From Paenibacillus sp. FJAT-26967 (lineage in GTDB: Bacteria > Bacillota > Bacilli > Paenibacillales > NBRC-103111), in the NCBI RefSeq assembly GCF_001541095.1, contig NZ_LMXH01000001.1, positions 1,536-65,535 of the forward strand: DNA of 64,000 nt, written 5' to 3'. Shown here piece by piece: positions 43,113 through 52,231 of this stretch. The notes under the pieces are model-generated. The model was not told the origin of the DNA. It did not search any database and worked only from the letters and a program-made list of their open reading frames with translations. Position numbers and translations under genes: made by a program. Positions within the stretch are counted from its first letter, which is position 1. The number at the start of each line of letters is the position of its first letter.

Positions 43113-44537
43113 ATGTCAGTTAAGAACGTATTAGACCTTATCAAGGAAAAAGGCATTGAATGGGTTGATTTTCGTTTCGTAGATCTACTGGGTAAAGCGC
43201 ACCACATTTCTTTGCCGGCTTGCGAAGTTGAGGAAGAAACATTCGAGAACGGAGTCGCTTTTGACGGTTCCTCCATTCAAGGTTTCCGCGGTATCGAGGA
43301 GTCGGACATGGTTATGATGCCGGATACGGAATCCGTCTATGTGGATCCTTTTACCGCTCATCCGACACTGATCGTTATGTGCAACATTCACACTCCTGAT
43401 GGCGAGCGTTATGAGCGCGATCCGCGCAGCATCGCACACAAAGCAGAAGAATTCCTGCAAACAGCCGGCGTAGGTACAACGGCATTCTTTGCTCCTGAAT
43501 CCGAGTTTTTCATTTTCGACGACGTTCGTTATGAAAGCAGCATGAATACTTCTTTCTATTCGGTCGATTCCGAAGAAGGGGCATGGAACACATCCCGCAA
43601 GGAAGAAGGCGGCAACCTGGGCTTCAAAATCGGAGTCAAAGGCGGCTACGTGCCTGTACAACCCGTGGACAGCCAACAGGATATCCGCAGTGAAATGTGT
43701 AAACTTCTCCAAGAAGCAGGTCTTCGCATCGAGCGTCATCATCACGAAGTAGCAACAGCAGGTCAAGCCGAAATCAACTTCCGCTTTGACACCCTTACTA
43801 AAACTGCAGACAATTTGATGAAATACAAATATATTGTACACAACACAGCCAGACAGTATGGAAAAGTAGCGACTTTCATGCCTAAGCCTCTCTTTGGAGA
43901 CAATGGTTCCGGTATGCACGTTCACCAAAGTATCTTCGATGGCGACACGCCTCTGTTCTTCGACAAGAACGGCTACGCGAACCTGAGTGAAATGGCTATG
44001 CACTACATCGGCGGTATTCTGTATCATGCTCCGGCACTGATCGCGCTGACTAACCCGTCCACCAACTCGTTCAAACGTCTGGTTCCTGGATACGAAGCAC
44101 CGGTTAACCTGGTGTTCTCCAAAGGAAACCGTTCCGCGGCTGTCCGTATTCCGGTTGCTGCTGTGACTCCGAAGGGCTGTCGTATCGAGTTCCGTACGCC
44201 GGACTCCACGGCTAACCCATACCTTGCTTTTGCAGCTATGCTGATGGCGGGTCTGGACGGTATCAAGAAGAAAATCGATCCTCGCGAGCTTGGCTACGGC
44301 CCGCTGGACAAAAACATTTATGAACTGTCCGATGCAGACAAATCCGAAATCCGCAGCGTTCCGGGCACATTGGAAGAAGCTCTTGACGCTCTGGAAGCGG
44401 ATCACGACTTCTTGCTCCAAGGTGAAGTGTTCACGAAAGACTTCATTGCGAACTATGTCGATATCAAACGCGGCGAAGCGAAAGCTGTTGCGATCCGCAT
44501 CCACCCGCACGAGTACTCCTTGTACTTCGGCTGCTAA
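43113..44537 (+). CDS. glnA: Glutamine synthetase, type I-beta-like
   Basis: Makes glutamine from glutamate, ammonia and ATP as a dodecamer. The 474-residue protein has VAFDGSSIQGFRGI, the metal-site APESEFF, HHHEVATAGQAEI, KPLFGDNGSGMHVHQS, NPSTNSFKRLVPGYEAPV and RIEFRTPDSTANPYL. Length and internal segments (VKGGYVPVQPVDSQQDIRSE, KNIYELSDADKSEI) follow the E. coli-like I-beta form, not the ~445-residue I-alpha GlnA usual in Firmicutes. Y403 aligns with the adenylylated tyrosine of enteric enzymes. There is no adjacent glnR, so it is probably not the classic glnRA enzyme. Confidence 0.92.
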   Translation: MSVKNVLDLIKEKGIEWVDFRFVDLLGKAHHISLPACEVEEETFENGVAFDGSSIQGFRGIEESDMVMMPDTESVYVDPFTAHPTLIVMCNIHTPDGERYERDPRSIAHKAEEFLQTAGVGTTAFFAPESEFFIFDDVRYESSMNTSFYSVDSEEGAWNTSRKEEGGNLGFKIGVKGGYVPVQPVDSQQDIRSEMCKLLQEAGLRIERHHHEVATAGQAEINFRFDTLTKTADNLMKYKYIVHNTARQYGKVATFMPKPLFGDNGSGMHVHQSIFDGDTPLFFDKNGYANLSEMAMHYIGGILYHAPALIALTNPSTNSFKRLVPGYEAPVNLVFSKGNRSAAVRIPVAAVTPKGCRIEFRTPDSTANPYLAFAAMLMAGLDGIKKKIDPRELGYGPLDKNIYELSDADKSEIRSVPGTLEEALDALEADHDFLLQGEVFTKDFIANYVDIKRGEAKAVAIRIHPHEYSLYFGC

Positions 44538-44572
44538 TAGCCTTTCTTGCAAGCTTAAATAATGCCCTAGAG

Positions 44573-44615
44573 TCTCCCGAAACAGTTTCCAAATGTTTCG
44601 GGAGTTTTTGTTTTC
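44573..44615 (+). terminator. Terminator after glutamine synthetase
   Basis: CTCCCGAAACA, nine-base loop, TGTTTCGGGAG, then TTTTTGTTTT. Confidence 0.92.
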
Positions 44616-44692
44616 TTAACACAGGCTTAGCATGTTCCTGAAGTCTATGTCATATTTTGGTTGTATGATAGAAGGAATGAAGGAGTAAGGTG

Positions 44693-46012
44693 GTGCCACA
44701 CATGAAAGATTGGACCGAGAAGGAAGTGCTTCACCTATTGGGGAGAACGTCCTTTTCTGCTGTCCCGTCAGAAGTTCAAGAATGTTTGAAACTGGGAAAG
44801 GAAGAATCGGTCCGAAGGCTGACTTCCGGAATTCCTTTAATAGATGGTTCACAGGATGTACTGCCATTCGGACAGGTAAAAGCGGACGACAAACCGCTTA
44901 TCGAGAAGGGGCTTGGGGATCAGCAAACCTACTGGCTTTACCGGATGATCGCGTCTCCGACTCCATTGGTCGAGAAAATGACCTTGTTCTGGCATAGTCA
45001 TTTTGCCACGTCTTATTACAAAGTAAGCGACATGATGCTGATGGTGCGGCAAAATGAGCTTCTGCGCAAGCATGCGCTGGGCAGCTTCCGCTCGCTGCTC
45101 GATGCGATCCGGCAGGACCCGGCTATGATGCTGTATCTGGACGTCTCCACGAACCGCAAAGGGTCTCCGAATGAGAATTATGCCCGTGAGATGATGGAGC
45201 TTTTTACACTCGGAATCGGCAATTACAAAGAGGAAGATGTGAAGGAAGCGGCGCGGGCCCTCACTGGCTGGAGCTACGACCGCAAAACGGATAAAGTACA
45301 GTTTGTCGACAAGCAGCATGACGAAGGCGGCAAAGTGCTGCTGGGAGAGAGCGGCAAATTCAATGCCGAAGATACTGTGATTATTCTGATGAGGCAGACG
45401 GCTCTGCCGAAGTTCATCGCCTCGAAGCTTCTGACATACTTCGGTACGGAGAATCCTCCGGAAGCATGGATCGATAAGGTGGCGCGGAACATCAAGAAAT
45501 TAAATACGATCGGGGATGTTCTCTACGAACTGCTGATCTCCGATGAGTTCTATGACCCGGCGTACCGGATGACGCTGGTCAAAACTCCCGCGGAATACGT
45601 GGCTGGCGCTATGCGCTCGCTGGATATTCCGCTGACGGCAGCCATGCGGGCCTCCATGGGCCTGATGGGCATGGATCTGTACGCCCCGCCGGATATATCC
45701 GGCTGGAAGGGCGGAGCATCCTGGCTGTCCACCAACCGCCTGCTTGCCCGCTATCAATTCGCGGACAAAGTGTCCAAGCGGGTTACGGACAGCCAAATCC
45801 AGGCGATGTCGCCCGCAGAATCAGGAGCGGGCGGTGAGACTTATGTCGAGCGCTGGAGCCGCAGCGTCGGCATTCCAAGTCTTGGCCGCAACACGGCGGC
45901 TGTATTGTCGCGGTATGCGTCCGAAACCATCGTAGCCTCCAAGAAACCGGCAGGGGGCAAAAGAAGTCTGCTTCAGCTTCTGCTCATTAGTCCGGAAGCA
46001 CAGATGAAGTAA
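44693..46012 (+). CDS. DUF1800 family protein
   Basis: A 439-residue helical protein of the DUF1800 family. Typical segments are LLGRTSFSAVPSEV at the N-terminus, KMTLFWHSHFATS, DPAMMLYLDVSTNRKGSPNE, NYAREMMELFTLGIGNYKEED, ARALTGWSY and the late PDISGWKGGASWLSTNRLLAR. The function is unknown. DUF1800 genes are commonly followed by DUF1501 genes, as here (15 bases). No clear signal peptide is seen. GTG 44693 (seven bases after AGGAG) is preferred; GTG 44690 and ATG 44702 are in frame. Confidence 0.88.
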   Translation: MPHMKDWTEKEVLHLLGRTSFSAVPSEVQECLKLGKEESVRRLTSGIPLIDGSQDVLPFGQVKADDKPLIEKGLGDQQTYWLYRMIASPTPLVEKMTLFWHSHFATSYYKVSDMMLMVRQNELLRKHALGSFRSLLDAIRQDPAMMLYLDVSTNRKGSPNENYAREMMELFTLGIGNYKEEDVKEAARALTGWSYDRKTDKVQFVDKQHDEGGKVLLGESGKFNAEDTVIILMRQTALPKFIASKLLTYFGTENPPEAWIDKVARNIKKLNTIGDVLYELLISDEFYDPAYRMTLVKTPAEYVAGAMRSLDIPLTAAMRASMGLMGMDLYAPPDISGWKGGASWLSTNRLLARYQFADKVSKRVTDSQIQAMSPAESGAGGETYVERWSRSVGIPSLGRNTAAVLSRYASETIVASKKPAGGKRSLLQLLLISPEAQMK

Positions 46013-46027
46013 CCGGAGGGTGAGAAA

Positions 46028-47254
46028 ATGAATCTGACACGAAGAGAGTTTCTGATTAAAGGGACGGCGTTGGTCGCGGCGCTCGGGCTTGGCGGACCGC
46101 TGCTCTATGCGGACAGCAGGAAGCTGCTTACGCCGGGGCCGTCCCGCGATACGGGAAAGGCACTGGTCGTCGTGCAGCTGTCAGGCGGCAGCGACGGGCT
46201 TAATACGCTGATTCCCTATGGCATCGGTGCTTATCATGACGCAAGGCCGACTCTTAAGCTCAAGCAGCATGAAGTGTTTGAGATCAATGGACAGCTGGGG
46301 CTGCACCCGAGCCTTAGCGAGCTGAATGAGCTGTACAAACGGGGCAAGCTGGCGATTGTTCAAGGCGTGGGATATCCGAAGCAGGATTATTCGCATTTCA
46401 GATCCATGGAGATCTGGCATACGGCGGAGCCGGAGAAGCGGATAACCAATGGCTGGGTAGCCCGGTATGCCGCCGCTTCGCTGGACGCCGGCAATCCGCT
46501 TCGGGCGGTACAGCTCGGTAAAACACAGTGCAGGGCGCTGATGCATGACTCTTTGTCGCTTCCATTGGTATCGACAATTGATTCTTACAAAATTTTTACG
46601 AACAAAACATCCGATCCCGACCGGAACCGTCTGAATAAGGCTTTCCTGGATATGTACGATCCGGGCAAGCAGATTACGCCGCTGCGCGTTATTTGCAGCA
46701 GCGGGATGGAAGCCTACCGCAGTGTGGAGGCCGTGCAGGCACTGGCTCCCCGTTATCAGGAAGGGGTGATTTATCCGGATACGGCTTTTGCCAGGGAACT
46801 GCAATTGGCTGTGAGATTGCTGGCGTCGGGTTCGGATACGCGCGTGTTCTATACGCAGGTCGGGCCTTTCGACGACCATGCCCATGAGAAAGCGAATCAC
46901 GGCAAAATGCTGCGGACCGTAGACGCGGCTCTGGGAGCCTTCTACCGTGACCTGGAGGCTCACGGGCTTCAGGATAATGTTATGATGATGGCATTCTCGG
47001 AGTTTGGCCGCAGGGTCAAGGAGAATGGCAGTGGAGGTACGGATCATGGAACGGCCGGGCCTGTCTTCCTGTTGGGAGGGAGTGTCAGCGGGGGGCTGTA
47101 CGGGGCTTATCCGAGTCTTACGAAGCTGATTAAGGGCGACCTTGAATCTCAGGTGGATTTTCGTTCGATCTATTACACGATTGTGGAGGATTGGCTTCAA
47201 GGCGATGCCAGGAGCACGTTGGGCCGGGCATACGAGAAGCTGTCGTTTATTTAG
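46028..47254 (+). CDS. DUF1501 family exported protein (Tat signal)
   Basis: A 408-residue protein with a twin-arginine signal (NLTRREFLIKGTALVAALGL) and a sulfatase/alkaline-phosphatase-like fold: VVVQLSGGSDGLNTLIPYG, VQGVGYPKQDYSHFRSMEIW, QVGPFDDHAHEKANHGKM and MMAFSEFGRRVKENGSGGTD followed by HGTAGPVFLLGG. It is the usual partner of DUF1800. The pair's substrate is unknown; folded export by Tat suggests a metal-containing protein. The upstream neighbour ends 15 bases before its ATG. Confidence 0.88.
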   Translation: MNLTRREFLIKGTALVAALGLGGPLLYADSRKLLTPGPSRDTGKALVVVQLSGGSDGLNTLIPYGIGAYHDARPTLKLKQHEVFEINGQLGLHPSLSELNELYKRGKLAIVQGVGYPKQDYSHFRSMEIWHTAEPEKRITNGWVARYAAASLDAGNPLRAVQLGKTQCRALMHDSLSLPLVSTIDSYKIFTNKTSDPDRNRLNKAFLDMYDPGKQITPLRVICSSGMEAYRSVEAVQALAPRYQEGVIYPDTAFARELQLAVRLLASGSDTRVFYTQVGPFDDHAHEKANHGKMLRTVDAALGAFYRDLEAHGLQDNVMMMAFSEFGRRVKENGSGGTDHGTAGPVFLLGGSVSGGLYGAYPSLTKLIKGDLESQVDFRSIYYTIVEDWLQGDARSTLGRAYEKLSFI

Positions 47255-47261
47255 TGACCAA

Positions 47262-47296
47262 GAAGGCCAGTCCATGACGGAATGGCCTTTTTTTGT
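47262..47296 (+). terminator. Terminator after the DUF1800/DUF1501 pair
   Basis: AAGGCCAGTCC pairs with GGAATGGCCTT, then seven T. Confidence 0.88.
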
Positions 47297-47426
47297 TCTA
47301 CCCTGCGTTCAATGTACGGTCTTATAATGGAGATGAGAAGACTTTGTTGTCAGCAATTTATTTGAAGTGACAGCCTTGCATTAGACTAAATTGTCTAATA
47401 TTCGCTATTAAAAGGGGGAGATAAAG

Positions 47427-47975
47427 TTGAAAAAGTATATTCTGTTATGCTTATTCTTAATCACTGCGGCAGGCTGTTCCCAGCCTTCTCCTCCGTACTC
47501 TTATGCGGCGCTTGATGTTTCGAAAGTCTATACATCGTTTGAAGAGATCGCCCAAGCTTCTCCAATCATCGCCGAAGTAAAGATAACGGATAATCAAGAA
47601 ACCATTCATCACCTCAATGCGGATTTTGCCAAAACACAGATAGAAATCGTTACAGTCTTTAAGGGGAAACAGCAACTGGAGCGCACCCGCCTTAGTCTGT
47701 CAGAGCTTGCGGCACTGAATATTACCAAAGACACTCACAAAGGGAACTATGTGCTTTTTTTGCGGCCTTATGAAGGGCCGGTCGCTCAAGATGCTTACAC
47801 GATCGCCGGCGTATACCAAGGCAAGTTTAAAGTAGCCGACAATCATCAACTCATGTATGATGCAGAAAAATACGATGGGGTTAACACCTTTCAAAAAGAG
47901 TTTGTAAAAACAATGAAAACGGATAAGCTGGGCGCAAAAATTGAAGCTTCCGCCTCCACCGGGAATTTGGAATGA
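47427..47975 (+). CDS. Putative lipoprotein of unknown function
   Basis: A 182-residue exported protein with a lipoprotein signal ending ITAAGCSQP; the Cys near residue 17 would carry the lipid. The mature part has a beta-rich look, with QIEIVTVFKGKQQLERTRLS followed by GNYVLFLRPYEG, but I do not recognise the family. TTG start after GGGGGAG. It is a single gene followed by a terminator. Confidence 0.75.
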   Translation: MKKYILLCLFLITAAGCSQPSPPYSYAALDVSKVYTSFEEIAQASPIIAEVKITDNQETIHHLNADFAKTQIEIVTVFKGKQQLERTRLSLSELAALNITKDTHKGNYVLFLRPYEGPVAQDAYTIAGVYQGKFKVADNHQLMYDAEKYDGVNTFQKEFVKTMKTDKLGAKIEASASTGNLE

Positions 47976-48049
47976 ATGAAGTGGATTTTTATCCACTATG
48001 CTCAACGTTTTCTTGCTGAGCCAGTAAGGCTGCTGCCACCAACAAAAAA

Positions 48050-48082
48050 AGGCCAATCCCCGAAGGGATGGCCTTCTTTTTG
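48050..48082. terminator. Terminator after the lipoprotein gene
   Basis: AAGGCCAATCCC, loop, GGGATGGCCTT, then CTTTTTG; the A tract on the left also allows use by the minus-strand YjcZ gene. Confidence 0.88.
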
Positions 48083-48105
48083 TTTAAAGCTTCATGCGCG
48101 CCGGA

Positions 48106-48201
48106 TTAGTACAAGAAAGCGCGGCTGATGATTACCAGAAGGATGAAGAGAACCAGAATGGCACCAGTGCTTGTGAAACCGCCGTATCCAACTCCTGACA
48201 T
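48106..48201 (-). CDS. YjcZ-family sporulation micro-protein
   Basis: A 31-residue peptide, MSGVGYGGFTSTGA followed by ILVLFILLVIISRAFLY. The Gly/Tyr-rich head and single hydrophobic helix are typical of the YjcZ/YhzM family of sporulation-associated membrane peptides. GGAGG lies eight bases before the ATG. It opens the spore-related stretch that follows. Confidence 0.85.
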   Translation of the reverse strand: MSGVGYGGFTSTGAILVLFILLVIISRAFLY

Positions 48202-48400
48202 TTCGCATGACCTCCTTCGTAATGGAGTACACGATATCCTATGCGCAGAGTTACGGGTTGGTCTGGGTGGGCGCGCCTAATCTGCTGAGGAAGGGATGCA
48301 CGTTTTGCCCGATGCTGCCGTACACTATACAAGAGATGAAGCTTCGGCTGCGCCGGCTTCCACGGCAGCTGCTGCGCCTGGAGAACATGGGAGGATGACC

Positions 48401-49207
48401 ATGGATTCACAGAATGTTCTGCCTAACAACAAGCTGGGTAAAACCCAATATCTTAACCGGCATCCGGAGCTAAAGAAGTTTCTTCCCGATTCCGCTTCGG
48501 AATCCAAAGAGCACATCCGGGATTGGCTGAAGAGATACAATGTGGTGTATGTCAAACCGAATAACGGGACCGGGGGCCGGGGGATTCTGCGCGTAGATAT
48601 TCTGTCCAAAGGCAAATACCGCTATCAGATCGGCAAGCGCAAGAAGGTGTTTGACAGCTACGAGGATATGTATCGTTCCATGTTCCCGTATTTAAAAGAA
48701 CGGAAGCATCTCGTTCAGCGCGGAATCCGGCTTCTAACCAGCAAAGGACGCCCGTTCGACATTCGGATTATGGTTCAGAAGAACTTTGACGGGGATTGGG
48801 AAAACACCGGAATCATCGGGAGAGTCGCTCATCCGGACAAAATCGTAACGAATTATCACAGCGGGGGAACACCTACTCCTGTCCCGCGTCTTCTTAACGA
48901 TTATTTGGACCCGGATCAGGTGGAGGAATACGTGAAAAAATTGAACAAACTTGGATTAGAGATCGCGGAATACATGCATACGGGCTATCCGAAGGTAACT
49001 GCATTCGGTGTGGATATCGCGATCGATAAGGATCTAAAGCCATGGATTCTGGAAGTGAATACAAGGCCTGATCCCTTTATTTTCAAGAAACTCGAAGATA
49101 AAACGGTTTTCCGCAAAATATGGCGCTACATCCGGGCCAATCACTCACCGCTCCCCGTATATAAAGGTAAAAAGAAGCTCCGTAAACTTTCTTACGGCAA
49201 GGCATAG
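48401..49207 (+). CDS. YheC/YheD-family ATP-grasp protein, short form
   Basis: A 268-residue ATP-grasp protein of the spore coat-associated YheC/YheD family. The nucleotide loop KPNNGTGGRGILRV, HLVQRGIRL, RPFDIRIMVQKN, FGVDIAIDKD and the metal-site ILEVNTRPDP are present. The family's roughly 100-residue N-terminal domain is missing, so this form is only the ATP-grasp part. ATG-carboxylate ligase chemistry is expected, with unknown substrate. GGGAGG is six bases before 48401; the in-frame upstream ATG at 48296 lacks a site. It is divergent from the YjcZ gene. Confidence 0.82.
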   Translation: MDSQNVLPNNKLGKTQYLNRHPELKKFLPDSASESKEHIRDWLKRYNVVYVKPNNGTGGRGILRVDILSKGKYRYQIGKRKKVFDSYEDMYRSMFPYLKERKHLVQRGIRLLTSKGRPFDIRIMVQKNFDGDWENTGIIGRVAHPDKIVTNYHSGGTPTPVPRLLNDYLDPDQVEEYVKKLNKLGLEIAEYMHTGYPKVTAFGVDIAIDKDLKPWILEVNTRPDPFIFKKLEDKTVFRKIWRYIRANHSPLPVYKGKKKLRKLSYGKA

Positions 49208-49373
49208 GGGGCGGGTGGGCTTCTCCGAGTAAATACAACAGAAAGAATGGTTCTAGTAAGGCACAAGAAGGCAACTTCCTGTGTCTTTTCGTCATCTCTG
49301 GTTAGGCCTGTCATAAGCCGCCTTGCAGCGGTTCAGCGGTTACCGGATCAAGAAGTAGATGCTGTATACATAT

Positions 49374-49405
49374 AAAAAAACCTTTAATGCCGCGGCATTA
49401 AAGGC
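49374..49405 (-). terminator. Terminator for the minus-strand YheC/YheD gene
   Basis: A perfect 24-base palindrome (CCTTTAATGCCG and complement) followed on the minus strand by seven T. Confidence 0.88.
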
Positions 49406-49422
49406 GTATGAAGATCACCAGA

Positions 49423-50505
49423 CTATTCTTTCTCGCTCTCTTCCTTCAAGTGCATCGCGTATTGAATAGGGCGGCGGATCGCTTTGGCATACAGATCGCT
49501 GCGCCCCATTTTCTTGAACAGTTCCCGGCCCGGCTTAGGGTTCACTTCAATGAGCCAGACGCGGCCGCGTGTATCGATTCCGATATCGAGGCCGAATTCG
49601 AGCATGCTGCCATACTGCTTCTCAATGGCCGATACGATCCCGTGAGCAAGCTCGCGGCACTCGGCTACGATTTCTTCCGTTTTTTTGACGCCGAACCGTT
49701 TGTGCAGAACATCCGCCACACTGGCCGCTCTGCCGCCGCCGTGAAGGTTGGAAGTCGGATTGTTCACGCCTCCGATCCTCATGCCTTCACCGGTCACTTC
49801 CCAGTTTCCGCTATCATTCTTCTGGATCAGGAGCCTCATGTCAGATACGTGACCCGGAATCAGTTCTAGGTCCAATCCCTGTTGGATCATGAAGCTGCCC
49901 TTACGGATTCTTTCCTGCTGTACCCACCGGTTGAGCCAGCTGCCAAGCGATGAGATATCCTTGAAAAGCAGATTCCGCCTGCCGTATCCTCTCGTACGCC
50001 CAAGCAGCCGGTACCCGTCTTTTGTTTTGGAAACTTTTACGATACTTTTGCCTCCGGTCCCGTTACCCGGCTTAATATAAAGGATCGTATGTTTTTTGAA
50101 CATTCGTGTCAGGTTGTCTAGGCTGTAATCCACGGTAGCAGGAATCCATTTTATAAGACTCTCGTTATTGGTAAAAAGCCGGGTTGCGCTCATTTTATTC
50201 GTAAACGTGTTGTTGGCATATATAAAATGCTTTTGTTTGCGGAACTCGCGATATCCGTCTTGAGCCGTTCTGCAGCGGTCAATCACCACATCGGGCCAAG
50301 GAAATGTCCGGTGAGTCCAGCCGCCTTTCTCAGATGGTACGTAGCCCCGCACCTGCTTTTTATCCGGGAACGCATCTTTATGCGAGAAGATAAACACAGT
50401 GGCACCTAATTTCTGGCCTTCCTTTACTAGTGAGCGGAAGTACCCCGGTTCTTTGAAGGAATGCCCCTCCCTCCAAGTGAGGATGCCGATTACGGGCTTT
50501 GCCAT
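49423..50505 (-). CDS. YheC/YheD-family ATP-grasp protein, full length
   Basis: A 360-residue member of the family with its N-terminal domain (MAKPVIGILTWREGHSF ... FPWPDVVIDRC). ATP-grasp motifs: LYIKPGNGTGGKSIVKV, MIQQGLDLELI, SDMRLLIQKN, FGLDIGIDTRG and WLIEVNPKPGRE. In Bacillus subtilis, yheC and yheD are sporulation genes; the ligase substrate is unknown. ATG 50505 fits the family start; ATG 50517 is in frame four codons upstream. A terminator follows. Confidence 0.86.
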   Translation of the reverse strand: MAKPVIGILTWREGHSFKEPGYFRSLVKEGQKLGATVFIFSHKDAFPDKKQVRGYVPSEKGGWTHRTFPWPDVVIDRCRTAQDGYREFRKQKHFIYANNTFTNKMSATRLFTNNESLIKWIPATVDYSLDNLTRMFKKHTILYIKPGNGTGGKSIVKVSKTKDGYRLLGRTRGYGRRNLLFKDISSLGSWLNRWVQQERIRKGSFMIQQGLDLELIPGHVSDMRLLIQKNDSGNWEVTGEGMRIGGVNNPTSNLHGGGRAASVADVLHKRFGVKKTEEIVAECRELAHGIVSAIEKQYGSMLEFGLDIGIDTRGRVWLIEVNPKPGRELFKKMGRSDLYAKAIRRPIQYAMHLKEESEKE

Positions 50506-50651
50506 AACAACTACCATTCCCTTCCCTTAGACTGTAATATCATATGGTCCCTTGGGGAAGATGGTGTGGCTATCCCGCACCCAAAAGCGGTGTACTTGCC
50601 CTATAGGGTGACTGTACGCAGCTCTTCTAATTCTTGCTTCCTCGCTTGCAT

Positions 50652-50684
50652 CAAAAAAAATCCGGGAGCTTATCTCCCGGATTT
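50652..50684 (-). terminator. Terminator of the NlpC/P60 gene at 50701
   Basis: AAATCCGGGAG, five-base loop, CTCCCGGATTT; on the minus strand it ends in eight T. Confidence 0.9.
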
Positions 50685-50700
50685 AAGACAATTATGCGCT

Positions 50701-51465
50701 TTATTTAAGAACACGCGCCGCAGCGACAAAATGCTTCTGCTGCCAGCTTGCATTCATATCACCAATGACAACATCATCCTTAGGGTTAACATTGTGAATA
50801 AACTTGCCATTGCCCATATAGAGGCCTACATGTCCGATTTTTTGAACCTTATCGGTGTATTTGTATGTAGCATTGGTGGAGAAGAACACGAGATCTCCTT
50901 TGCGGAGTTCGCTTTTACTAATTGGAGTCGCGGCCTTGTATTGGGACCTTGCTCCCCATTTGAGGTTGATGCCTTCCTTGGCAAACACATATTTGGTGAA
51001 GGAAGAGCAGTCAAACAACAGTTTGTTCGTATCGTTCTTACCGTACTGATACTGTACTTTGCCTTCCAGACTCTTGGCAAAAGCAATAATGTTATCGGCT
51101 TTTTTGGCTAACGTAATATTAGAGGATGACGAACCGCCGGATTCCGGTTTCGTGGCGGTACCGCCGCTAACCTTTTTCATGTAAAGGGTAGAGATGTAAC
51201 CGGTCTGTCCCTTGTAATTGACTTTGACGTAGTATCTGTTTGTTTCTTCCAGAAGTTTCAGCTCCGTACCTTTTGGAACGGTGCCGTAAATTTTACCTTT
51301 TCCGGAAACAGGTTCCTGTTTTAAGTAAGGGGTCCCGGTGGTAATAATAGTGGATGTAGTACTTGATTTAACTGCGGGAGCCGTCTCTGCAAAGGCGGCT
51401 CCTGCTACAGAATAACTGCTGCCTAGTACGGCAAGACTTAGTACTAGTTTAGATAGACGCTTCAT
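50701..51465 (-). CDS. Secreted NlpC/P60 endopeptidase with SH3 domain
   Basis: A 254-residue secreted peptidase: signal peptide (cleavage near GAAFAE), a bacterial SH3 domain at about 45-95 (GTVPKGTELKLLEETNRYYV), a Ser/Gly linker, and NlpC/P60 with Cys in LFDCSSFTKYVF, His in KIGHVGLYMG and the third polar residue in FIHNVNP. This family cuts D-Glu-diamino acid bonds in peptidoglycan stems. AGGAGATGA precedes the ATG. It lies just downstream of a paralog on the same strand. Confidence 0.92.
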   Translation of the reverse strand: MKRLSKLVLSLAVLGSSYSVAGAAFAETAPAVKSSTTSTIITTGTPYLKQEPVSGKGKIYGTVPKGTELKLLEETNRYYVKVNYKGQTGYISTLYMKKVSGGTATKPESGGSSSSNITLAKKADNIIAFAKSLEGKVQYQYGKNDTNKLLFDCSSFTKYVFAKEGINLKWGARSQYKAATPISKSELRKGDLVFFSTNATYKYTDKVQKIGHVGLYMGNGKFIHNVNPKDDVVIGDMNASWQQKHFVAAARVLK

Positions 51466-51489
51466 TCGATTATCATCTCCTGGTGTAAA

Positions 51490-52014
51490 TTACTTGATGA
51501 CTCTTACCGCTGTCACGTAGTGCTTGTCCCACCAGCCGGAACCCATGTTGCTGTATTTCACGCCTCCCTCACCGAAAGTGTGCAGGACTTTATTATTACC
51601 GGCATAAATACCGACGTGACCAATACGTTTAATTGAGTTCTTCGAATATTTTAGCGTAGCTGTCGTAGAGAAGAAGACCAGATCGCCTCTTTTAAGCTGG
51701 CTGCGTTTAATCGGCTTGCCGTTCTCATATTGACCGCGTGCTCCGCGTGCCAGTTTGATTCCGTTCTTTTGGTATACGAACTGTACCAGTGAGGAGCAGT
51801 CGAATGAGCTGGTGTTTCCTGTTTTCGCTCCCAATTTGTAAGGTCTGCCCATATAATTATCGGCCAGATCAATAATCTTGTTGGCTTTGTTTGCAAAAGC
51901 AGCATTGGAGATCGCGGCCTCTGTTTGTGTAGGTAGAGCAGTTAATCCACCCGAGAGGGCTATTGTGGCGCTCAGACTTGCGATGATGAGTTTCTTTCCT
52001 AGTTGTAGTTTCAT
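51490..52014 (-). CDS. Secreted NlpC/P60 endopeptidase without SH3 domain
   Basis: A 174-residue secreted peptidase with a signal peptide (IIASLSATIALSGGLTALP) directly followed by NlpC/P60: Cys in SFDCSSLVQFVY, His in RIGHVGIYAG and a second His in KVLHTFGEGG. It is paralogous to the 50701 gene and ends only 24 bases before it, so the two are co-transcribed. GGAGGTA six bases upstream fixes ATG 52014 over 52029. Confidence 0.92.
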   Translation of the reverse strand: MKLQLGKKLIIASLSATIALSGGLTALPTQTEAAISNAAFANKANKIIDLADNYMGRPYKLGAKTGNTSSFDCSSLVQFVYQKNGIKLARGARGQYENGKPIKRSQLKRGDLVFFSTTATLKYSKNSIKRIGHVGIYAGNNKVLHTFGEGGVKYSNMGSGWWDKHYVTAVRVIK

Positions 52015-52077
52015 GTCTTGTACCTCCATCTCGTTGATGTTTCCCAGTATAGCATAGGCGAGGATGGAGTTTTTTGG

Positions 52078-52116
52078 ATAAAAAAACGCAAACCCAGGCG
52101 AGTACTGGGTTTGCGC
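52078..52116 (-). terminator. Terminator of the long YheC/YheD gene
   Basis: CGCAAACCCAG (52087-52097) pairs with CTGGGTTTGCG (52105-52115); on the minus strand it is followed by a T run. Confidence 0.88.
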
Positions 52117-52231
52117 GCTTTAATTAGAAAACAATTAGAATTGGCGGAAAGCGTGATGTGCAGCCGATGAATAGGCTTCCATAGGCGATTTTCTTCGATT
52201 ATCTCTTCTTATCTTTAATTTTCGACTGAAG

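Noticed and set aside
48207-48398. Possible 63-residue plus-strand gene before the short YheC/YheD gene
   Set aside because: It begins within the ribosome site region of the minus-strand YjcZ gene, has no ribosome site of its own and no recognisable family.
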